DNA of 10,400 bases. It comes from Gracilaria vermiculophylla. Its lineage: Eukaryota > Rhodophyta > Florideophyceae > Gracilariales > Gracilariaceae. Each line of letters begins with the position of its first letter. Position 1 is the first letter of the stretch. A program made the translations under genes and the position numbers. Under the pieces are notes generated by a model. It had not been told where the DNA came from. It made no database searches and was given only the letters and a program-made list of their open reading frames with translations. The DNA is taken from NCBI GenBank assembly GCA_019155205.2, contig JAHNZQ020000022.1, positions 225,068 through 235,467 of the forward strand, in the 5' to 3' direction. This document shows, in pieces, positions 1-6,031 of this stretch.

Positions 1-289
1 GCCAAGTTTTCGGTCGTGGGAGGCCTCCAAATCCGAAAAGGAAAAGCAAGGCCCACCGCAGTTTCAGCAGAATCTGGGCCCGGCTGGCGCGCGCCCGCCG
101 GCTGCCTGCGACACAGTGTGATGTACTGCTAGCTACGTAGACTACTAGCTACTAGCTAGACTGCTAGCAACTTGCTAGACTTCCTGCTAGACTACTAGCT
201 AGCTAGACTACTAGCTAGCTAGACTACTGGCTAGAGTACTAGAGTAGCTATTATAAATCAATGTATATAGACAACAACCGGGCAAAATG
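1..289. other. Non-coding left flank
   Basis: No gene is recognised here. Plus frame 1 is open from base 1 to a TAG at 130-132 and gives a Gly/Arg/Ala-rich 43-residue peptide that matches nothing I know; it could be the tail of an exon entering from the left or chance, because the stretch at 80-110 is very GC-rich. The second half is a CTAG-rich repeat, listed separately. The segment lies directly downstream of the minus-strand transposase stop, so it should hold that gene's 3' end. I see no canonical AATAAA polyadenylation signal on the minus strand, only an AT-rich patch around 248-265. Confidence 0.5.
123..246. repeat. CTAG-rich degenerate tandem repeat
   Basis: This 120-bp stretch is built from overlapping CTAG, CTAGC and CTAGAC words. 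A 16-bp unit (ACTACTAGCTAGCTAG) is perfectly repeated at 191-206 and 207-222, with a third partial copy from 223. Looser copies start at 141. CTAG is palindromic, so the tract can pair with itself in many registers. It lies 45-170 bp beyond the transposase stop codon, where a subterminal repeat block of a transposon could sit, but I found no matching block on the other side of the gene. A simple decayed microsatellite is equally possible. Confidence 0.8.
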
Positions 290-3200
290 CTAGCCTTGTG
301 CTGCTTTCTCCATTGCCTCCGCCAAGTTCTTTTTTCGCCGTTCTACTTTCACCACTGTGGTTGCCGCCTTTTTCCTTTCAGCTTTTGTCTCCTGTTGGAA
401 CTTTCTCTTCCTTTGCTGCTTGACTGCAGCCATGGCCTCTCTCACGGCGGCATGATTTTCCATCTCCAAAAGACGCGATATTGCAAGGGCTCGTCTCTCT
501 CCAAAACCTTGGTTACCCAATCGACGGTGGATCCTGTCCATTGTCTGGTGGCTTTGCTCAATGTGATCTTCAGTCAACTCACCAAACCCTCCGTGCATTC
601 TTAAAAGGCGAGGTGCCTCAACGTGCGCATAGTGAAAACTCGGCGTATAGCTGCACTTCATTTGCTTCCATAGACGTAAAGCGCTGGAAGCTGCATTTTC
701 ATAGTTTGTGTGGTCTTCTTCTGCAACTTCCCCATACTTTTTCCGTAGAATGGAGAACATGATGTCAAATAAGCAAAGGACTCGCCTCAAGCGCCCACAT
801 ACCTCTTTTATCTCTTCCGGAGTTGCCCGCTTGAGAGGGTGGCTTACCGAATGCAAATAATCTTCGATGTCTTTCATGATTTCATCACCCTTGCTCATTA
901 GTATTCCAATGTCAACTCCAGTATACTTTTCTCCTCCGTGGTAAGCCTGTGTCCTCATGTTGTAGTTTTGGAGCAGCTTCTCAATGTGATTCTTCACGTG
1001 GAAGTCCCCGCGTCCTCGCTCCTTCCACATCTTGTCAAGCGCCTTCTTTGCTTCCGATCTCTGCTTTCTCACTTGTGGCAATAGATGTCGAAGATAATGA
1101 TTCCGTGTGTTGTCGCATTCTTCCAACTCAAGGGTGTAATCAGACAGCTCCTTGGCATCAGCGTCATTGAGGACGCCATCGTGGGCTCTTGCTTTGATCT
1201 CGGCGATCGAAATGTTAAGTGCCTGGCAAGCAAATTTGTATTCGTCAATCAATGTCTTACAATCAGACAAGGCTTGATCTTCATTCTCAAACACGACGCG
1301 TGCTTCACTCTCCGCCTCCGTAATGTTCTCGATCCTTTCGTCTGTGAACTTGTACAGACTTGCAAGTGCGTCATTTCCAATGTTGATTTTAATGTGCAAT
1401 CCATTAGGTAGATAGTTTTTGTTGTCGCAGAAGTCAAAAATGGGCGCAGAATACACGCCAAGTTGGTCCGCACCAGTAAAAGCACCGTCTCGATGAGCTT
1501 TCATCGATTCCAGTGTCCAGCACTGGACGTCAGGTAACTTTTCAAAATCAAATTGGCGCACATTGATGTTGCACCAAACACACCAGTGAGGAGCAGAACC
1601 TTCCCGCCCAAGTACCTGCATGTAGTACTTCGCGTCGCCACAAACAAAGATACGAGATGGAATGTTTTTCACGTGTGATGTACCGATAGGCAGTGGATTG
1701 TTGTTGAATGTGACATTGTACTTCCCATTTTCTTGGAGCACAATGTGAACGCTTCCTGTAGACAGCAATTTCAATCTGTCGTTGAGATCAGGCACGAAAC
1801 AGCCCTTCAGGATTTCGACCGTGTCTTTGTCGCTTTCTATTTCTCCGATAACATATCGTTCCACAATTGATTGTCGAGGAGGTTTGAATCTGAGAGCCAC
1901 AGTAAGAAGGTGACGGTATCGCCCCTTGCCATGATCGCCTCCGGTCGAGAAGTCCACAGAGAGAAGCTCATCTATATTTTGCGCATTCACGAGCTTTGGA
2001 ATCTCCTTCTCCAATAGTTCATCGGGTGGTTTCCACCAATAAGGAATACTCTTTCCGCTGCTGTTTTCATGAACGCCAGCTCTTGGCGTCATCGCTGTGT
2101 CTCCAAAAGCTCGCACGTCATTCTGTTTAGCAAACAACCATCGCCTGAAATGTTCGAAGCAATGCTGACTGATCTTCCTTTGCGCATTATAGGTGATGTT
2201 GGCGTCAGTAAACATTGCAGTAGTTGCTGCAGGTGGCATCCGTGATGCAGTAGGAGCAGTGAACCCCATCTTTTCACATACTGACACAAATTCGTCCGGG
2301 TAGCGAGAACAAAGACCACTCAGCAGCCACTCGAGACGCATCTCCGTCGGTATTTCATCAGATCCACCCAGCGTTTCAATTGTGTTTTCAATCCAGCGGT
2401 GTTTTGTGGCTGAGCGATTAAAGGTCTTTTTTGTCTGTGAGGAAGGGATCCTCACAGCTGTTTGCTTCTTACCATTACGCGCTTGCCATTCAATCTTGTT
2501 CGCGTTCGTTTTAAATGAGGCGGTAGAAGGAGCAGTGGGCCTTGCCGCTGGAGTGATGAGGCTACTCTGCACAAACCCATAACTGTCTCCCAAAGTTTCC
2601 ATCTGATTGTTGTTGTTGCCGTCGCTCGCGCCATCATCTTCGCCGTCGCTCGCTTCGCCGTCGCTCGCTTCGCCGTCGCTCGCTTCGCCGTCGCTCGCAC
2701 CGTCGTCATCGCAGTCGCTCACGCCATCACTCCACACTTCTTTTTTTTCATTGACAACAAAAAGAGCAACAGCCAAAGCAGTATCTCTCAAAAACCGATT
2801 TATTCCTTCGGTCATTCTCATTCTGGCGGGTACCCAGCCTTGCTGAAATTCGCTGTCTCCGACAAAGTACCGCTCTGCTTGCTGTTGTGCAGTGAACGGT
2901 TCATGCTTGTTAGCATGACCAATCCTGAGAAAGGTTTGCTTCTTGGGCCCAAGAAAGTTGACATTGCTTGCCTTTTCAATCTCTATATCAAGACGGTGCT
3001 CCATCTTCAAGCTTTCCCAATTCTTCACACTCGGTGCTAAAGACTTCGTGCGGTTGTTGATGGCAAGCAATCCAGCTGCAATGAGAAGATCGTTTGCCTT
3101 TTCTGCATTAACTCCCAAAATATTTCGAAAGGAAGGTATTGCAGAAGCAACTGCATCATCCTCTCCGCTTGGTATGAAGGTGTCGCCGTTCCTGCAGTCT

Positions 3201-3295
3201 TCGATGCGAATCCAACGCCAATCAACAAAAGAAAGATCACGAAGAAGCTTGACCAAGCACTCTCGGATATGTATCGATTCGCCACTAAAACTCAT
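290..3295 (-). CDS. DDE transposase, RAG1/Transib/CMC-like
   Basis: This is a single uninterrupted 1001-residue ORF (ATG at 3295-3293, TAG at 292-290). Visible in order: an N-terminal region of unknown fold (1-190); an acidic SDGEA repeat (about 199-226); a basic linker (265-300); a candidate catalytic block starting SVDFS (D448) followed by GGDHGKG; a second block VCGD (D554); CVWC (C572, C575) 18 residues later; LHIKI (H634); a long helical, charged insertion (about 650-880); FHYAH (H888, H891); and GELTEDHIEQ with E909 or E913 as candidate third acid. D448-D554 spacing is 106 residues; mouse RAG1 has D600 and D708, with a zinc-binding CxxC about 19 residues after D708 and paired His just before E962. 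The large insertion between the second D and E is also seen in CMC transposases. The Lys/Arg/Ala-rich C-terminus (about 950-1001) could be a nuclear signal or coiled coil. The expected role is cut-and-paste DNA transposition in the nucleus. The ORF is intact, so the copy is young or kept by selection. The transposase call is fairly secure; the exact superfamily is inferred. Confidence 0.72.
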   Translation of the reverse strand: MSFSGESIHIRECLVKLLRDLSFVDWRWIRIEDCRNGDTFIPSGEDDAVASAIPSFRNILGVNAEKANDLLIAAGLLAINNRTKSLAPSVKNWESLKMEHRLDIEIEKASNVNFLGPKKQTFLRIGHANKHEPFTAQQQAERYFVGDSEFQQGWVPARMRMTEGINRFLRDTALAVALFVVNEKKEVWSDGVSDCDDDGASDGEASDGEASDGEASDGEDDGASDGNNNNQMETLGDSYGFVQSSLITPAARPTAPSTASFKTNANKIEWQARNGKKQTAVRIPSSQTKKTFNRSATKHRWIENTIETLGGSDEIPTEMRLEWLLSGLCSRYPDEFVSVCEKMGFTAPTASRMPPAATTAMFTDANITYNAQRKISQHCFEHFRRWLFAKQNDVRAFGDTAMTPRAGVHENSSGKSIPYWWKPPDELLEKEIPKLVNAQNIDELLSVDFSTGGDHGKGRYRHLLTVALRFKPPRQSIVERYVIGEIESDKDTVEILKGCFVPDLNDRLKLLSTGSVHIVLQENGKYNVTFNNNPLPIGTSHVKNIPSRIFVCGDAKYYMQVLGREGSAPHWCVWCNINVRQFDFEKLPDVQCWTLESMKAHRDGAFTGADQLGVYSAPIFDFCDNKNYLPNGLHIKINIGNDALASLYKFTDERIENITEAESEARVVFENEDQALSDCKTLIDEYKFACQALNISIAEIKARAHDGVLNDADAKELSDYTLELEECDNTRNHYLRHLLPQVRKQRSEAKKALDKMWKERGRGDFHVKNHIEKLLQNYNMRTQAYHGGEKYTGVDIGILMSKGDEIMKDIEDYLHSVSHPLKRATPEEIKEVCGRLRRVLCLFDIMFSILRKKYGEVAEEDHTNYENAASSALRLWKQMKCSYTPSFHYAHVEAPRLLRMHGGFGELTEDHIEQSHQTMDRIHRRLGNQGFGERRALAISRLLEMENHAAVREAMAAVKQQRKRKFQQETKAERKKAATTVVKVERRKKNLAEAMEKAAQG
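2641..2700. repeat. 15-bp minisatellite within the transposase gene
   Basis: Four tandem copies of a 15-bp unit start at 2641, 2656, 2671 and 2686. The first three are identical and the last differs only in its final two bases. On the minus strand each unit encodes the pentapeptide SDGEA, giving an acidic disordered segment at about residues 201-220, framed by further DGASDG words. Because the unit is a multiple of three, changes in copy number keep the frame. Confidence 0.9.
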
Positions 3296-3340
3296 GTCGT
3301 CTGTGGCGGCATGAAGGCGATGGCTCTATCAGGGTGTTAG

Positions 3341-3492
3341 GAAGGCACTTGCAAGATGCCGCTTCCGAAGAGAGTGATGGCGAAGAGTTCAGCCGTCCGC
3401 CGATTGAGCAAAAAGAACGCGATGCCATCGTGGATTTTCGATCCGTGATTCGGTTTGACAAATTCGTGAATGGCGCGCGCAAGGCGGCCTAG
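3341..3492 (+). CDS. Acidic coding-looking fragment, function unknown
   Basis: Plus frame 1 is open from 3289 to a TAG at 3490-3492. From 3340 onward its translation has the composition of a real protein: an acidic stretch (SEESDGEEF) followed by a mixed charged and hydrophobic segment (EQKERDAIVDFRSVIRFDKF). It has no ATG of its own in that part. A TAG at 3338-3340 could serve as a 3' splice site, which would make this a last exon. It starts only 45 bp upstream of the transposase start on the other strand, so it may be the 3' remnant of a gene interrupted by the transposon, or a part of the following ORF separated by a frame change. No family is recognised. Confidence 0.3.
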
Positions 3493-4096
3493 ATTCGAAT
3501 GTCACGGTTTGAAACTGCGGTGGTCGGCAAGTAGTCTCAAAAACACCCAAGCTACACTCAGTGCCAAGTTGGCAAGTAGCGCTACCCCAAGTGCCATGAT
3601 GGCAGGTAGCACAACAACTAGCAGCGATGCAAATGTCCTAGGTAATACACCTATTAGCAACGCTGTCAATTGTGAGTCTTTATTGTACGCAGCGAATAAA
3701 ACCCCGGCGAATGATTCGAACGGGACTGCGGCACGGGACTCAAGAGATTCAATCCCGCTCTTTTGTGGGCTTGAGCCTCCTGGAGATAGGCTTGATGAGG
3801 AACACGAGCCTGTGGAACAGTTGGATGGGGAGTCAGAATATAGCAACCTTGACGTGTCGGAAACAACGTGTGTTGCTGTGGTTACCCCAGAAAGGTCGTT
3901 GTTCTCGCTTGCTGGCAAGGAATTCGCAGCTTTTATGGCATCAGGCACGGAATCTGGCTGCGACAACGATGGTGGAAGTGAAATTATAGGCAACAATACG
4001 GATTTCACACTTGGTAACAGTTTACGACAATGCGATGTGGCGCAAATCACTCCAACAAAGGAAAGCAGTGAGCATGGATGCGCAGATGACATCTAA
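3470..4096 (+). CDS. Hypothetical 208-residue protein
   Basis: An ATG at 3470 opens a 208-codon frame ending in TAA at 4094-4096. The first 70 residues are basic, then Ser/Thr/Ala-rich; the middle and end are acidic (for example DRLDEEHEPVEQ and ESEYSNLD) with scattered cysteines. I see no domain, signal peptide or membrane segment. The ATG directly follows a stop in the same frame at 3467-3469, and the preceding acidic frame overlaps the start, so the true N-terminus may come from that frame through a splice or a frame change. The opposite strand has an almost co-extensive 196-codon ORF (3502-4092) with a hydrophobic C-terminal part; I prefer the plus strand for its polar, protein-like composition, without certainty. 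Confidence 0.35.
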   Translation: MARARRPRFECHGLKLRWSASSLKNTQATLSAKLASSATPSAMMAGSTTTSSDANVLGNTPISNAVNCESLLYAANKTPANDSNGTAARDSRDSIPLFCGLEPPGDRLDEEHEPVEQLDGESEYSNLDVSETTCVAVVTPERSLFSLAGKEFAAFMASGTESGCDNDGGSEIIGNNTDFTLGNSLRQCDVAQITPTKESSEHGCADDI

Positions 4097-4357
4097 GAGA
4101 CGCTTTCGGCGGTTTCCAAGCTTTTAATCCCGGGTTATTTCCCCCTTTTTCGCCAACATGTCGACCATTCAACCTGCACCACCAGCTTTTTGTATGCTCC
4201 AACACACCAACTTCAACCCGAACGTCAGATGTTTTGTTGACACCGACCGCGTCTGCCGCAGCTCCAAGACGAACTCGCTCTGCAACACGCACGAAACACT
4301 GGAACCACCAACAAATAACCCCACCTCGGCCCAATCACCAATAATCCACTAGGAGCC
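4097..4357 (+). promoter_or_regulatory. Intergenic region with probable promoter and 5' leader
   Basis: This stretch separates the hypothetical ORF from the Dus gene. It begins with a pyrimidine-rich segment (about 4115-4152, including a C5T5-type run) and continues as A/C-rich, CAAC-containing DNA such as is common in untranslated leaders of microbial eukaryotes. A 64-codon ORF (ATG at 4158, TAG at 4350-4352) is present; its composition is not convincing and it could be an upstream ORF or chance. No TATA box or known operator is identified. Confidence 0.4.
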
Positions 4358-4440
4358 ATGTGGAAAAATCAACAATAGGGAGATGGTGGTGGTGATGGTG
4401 GTGGTGGTGATGATAACAACGAAAATGGTCAAATGGTGGT

Positions 4441-4443
4441 CAA

Positions 4444-4499
<56 letters not shown>

Positions 4500-4531
4500 G
4501 CAGCAGCAGCGACAGCAGCAACAGCAGCAGC
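4441..4531 (+). repeat. CAG/CAA microsatellite encoding poly-Ser
   Basis: About 30 nearly uninterrupted CAG/CAA triplets. In the Dus reading frame they are read as AGC/AAC and give a Ser/Asn homopolymer before the catalytic barrel. Related mixed AAC/AGC and AAT/GAC triplets recur at about 4680-4770 within the same gene. Confidence 0.9.
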
Positions 4532-5093
4532 CAAGCCCAACGCAAGGTGAAATATCAGCAACTCATGGATGCCTCCACATTGTCCCTGGCTCCCATGATG
4601 GAGTACACGGATCGGCACTTTCGGCACTTGGTTCGCAGCCAACGCGATTGCGAGGGAGCGCAAGGATTGCATTGATCGGTACAACAGCAGCAATAACAGC
4701 AACAACAGCAATAACAGCAACGCCAATTATTATTATTACGACGACAACGACGACAATCACAATCACAACAACCGCTCCTTGAAACGTTACCTGGCCGTCG
4801 CGCCGCTCGAAGGACCGTGCGTCTTGCAGCTGGGAGGTTCGGATGCGCAGCAGCTGCGCGACGCGGCCGAAACGGCGCTGGAAATGGCGCCGCACTGCTG
4901 CGACTACACGGCCATTAATCTCAACTGCGGCTGTCCCAGCCCCAAGGTTGCATCATTATCGGGAGGCGGCAAGAAAAAACCTTTGGAGCAGCACTCATGG
5001 ACCAACCCAAGCTCGTGGCCGAACTAGCGCAAGCGATTGGCGACGGCTGCCGCGGTGCGCTTCCCGTGACGGTCAAGTGCCGCATCGGCACCG

Positions 5094-5138
5094 ACAGCAG
5101 CAGCAGCAGCAGCAGCGGCGGCGGCGGCGGCGGCGGCG
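5094..5138 (+). repeat. AGC then GGC triplet tract inside the Dus core
   Basis: Consecutive AGC triplets followed by consecutive GGC triplets encode a run of Ser and then Gly directly after the conserved VKCRIGTD segment, with a further Ser/Asn patch to about 5157. In bacterial DusA this position is a short loop, so the tract is an insertion in a surface loop of the barrel. Confidence 0.85.
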
Positions 5139-6031
5139 ATTCCAACAGCAGCAGCAGAGAAGAATTGTACGGGAATCTGTGCCGCTTCGTCGAGACTGTG
5201 GCATCCAGCGGTGTGGTAACAGACTTTAGCGTGCACGCGAGAATTGCCGTGCTGCGGAAATCGTACTCGCCCGCCGACAATCGAAGGGTACCGCCGCTGC
5301 GGTACGACGTTGTGCGGCGACTGGTGCAGGATTATCCGGAGCTCACGTTTACGCTCAACGGTGGCATTGATTCCATCTCTCAGGTCCAAGCGCAGCTGCA
5401 AGCGGCGCCCGGTCTAAACGGCGTCATGGTGGGACGGGCGTTTGCGGCCGATCCGTGGAGCTTTAGCATGGCGGACGAGCTGCTGTACGGCGGCGAGGGT
5501 GCGGCGGCGGCGGCGACTGAACCCAAGAAGAATCGCTTGCAACAGCAGCAGCAACAGCAACAACAACACCCAACTAATAGCAGTAACTCTGCCTCGGCCC
5601 AAATCATTTACTACGAAGCTCGCATGCGGGATCATGCGGTCGCTTATGCGAGTGCGGCCGCCGGGGCCGCTTGGGCCGCGGCGCAAGTAGCGTCCCAAGC
5701 GGCGGAATACGCGGCGCAAAGGAATGCCAGCGGTGGCGGTTGTGGTCTTGCTGTTCCACCCTTTATGACACTTCCCCACCACAACAACCACAACCACCAG
5801 TTGGACCAAAATCAGCAGCAGCAGTATCCGCATCCTCCTCCGCAGCACCATTGGGGGAACACTGGTATGTATCAACACGGAGGACTCTTGCAACAGAATA
5901 GGTCGTGGGAATATCTTTCGTTGGCGGAACAGCAGCAGCAGTAGTATTTAGGAGGAGGACAACTAGCACCAGCAGCAACAGCAATAGTTGGTCCGCAGCA
6001 ACCTCCGGCTGCTCCATTCAACAACGCTGAT

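Larger units (their letters stand above)
4358..5944 (+). pseudogene. tRNA-dihydrouridine synthase, DusA-type, disrupted
   Basis: Dus enzymes are FMN-dependent and reduce specific tRNA uridines to dihydrouridine. Frame 2 opens at ATG 4358 in a good context (GAGCCATGT), meets TAG at 4376, then continues through a Gly/Asp and poly-Ser tract to SLAPMMEYTDRHF (about 4580-4620). Here the LYTEM-type motif expected in the family is missing and reading moves to frame 0 at 4638 (ANAIARERKDCIDRY). An Asn-rich insert, PLEGPCVLQLGGSD and NLNCGCPSPKV follow; the Cys of this GCP motif is the expected catalytic acid. Near 4974-4981 reading moves back to frame 2 (FGAALMDQPK). Then come PVTVKCRIG, a poly-Ser/Gly insert, FSVHAR, SPADNRRVPPLRY, LNGGID and NGVMVGRAF, the last being FMN-phosphate contacts. 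The SP-NR-PPL signature points to the DusA subtype. An Ala-rich helix and His/Gln-rich linker follow, ending at TAG 5942-5944 inside a CAG run; the same frame stays open into the next entry. Family identity is certain; pseudogene versus sequencing error is not settled. Confidence 0.8.

Noticed and set aside
123..246. CRISPR-like array
   Set aside because: Units overlap and vary in spacing with no distinct spacers; it is a simple CTAG-rich repeat.
2607..2846. Plus-strand ORF with SLASP repeats
   Set aside because: It is the complement of the SDGEA repeat inside the transposase gene.
85..3480. A 10-bp direct repeat (TGGCGCGCGC) at 85-94 and 3471-3480 flanking the transposase, as a target-site duplication
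   Set aside because: It is GC-rich and self-complementary, no terminal inverted repeats adjoin it, and the coding-looking fragment 3341-3492 crosses the right copy. Probably coincidence.
3502..4092. Minus-strand 196-codon ORF with a hydrophobic C-terminus
   Set aside because: It mirrors the plus ORF almost exactly, and the hydrophobic run is what antisense of an Ala/Ser/Asn-rich segment produces. Kept only as an alternative.
4158..4352. 64-codon plus ORF as a gene
   Set aside because: No recognisable motif, leader-like A/C-rich composition and a position just upstream of the Dus start suggest chance or an upstream ORF.
4349..4726. Minus-strand ORFs rich in Leu, Val and Ala opposite the triplet repeats
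   Set aside because: They are antisense readings of CAG/AAC tracts; the plus strand has recognisable Dus motifs.
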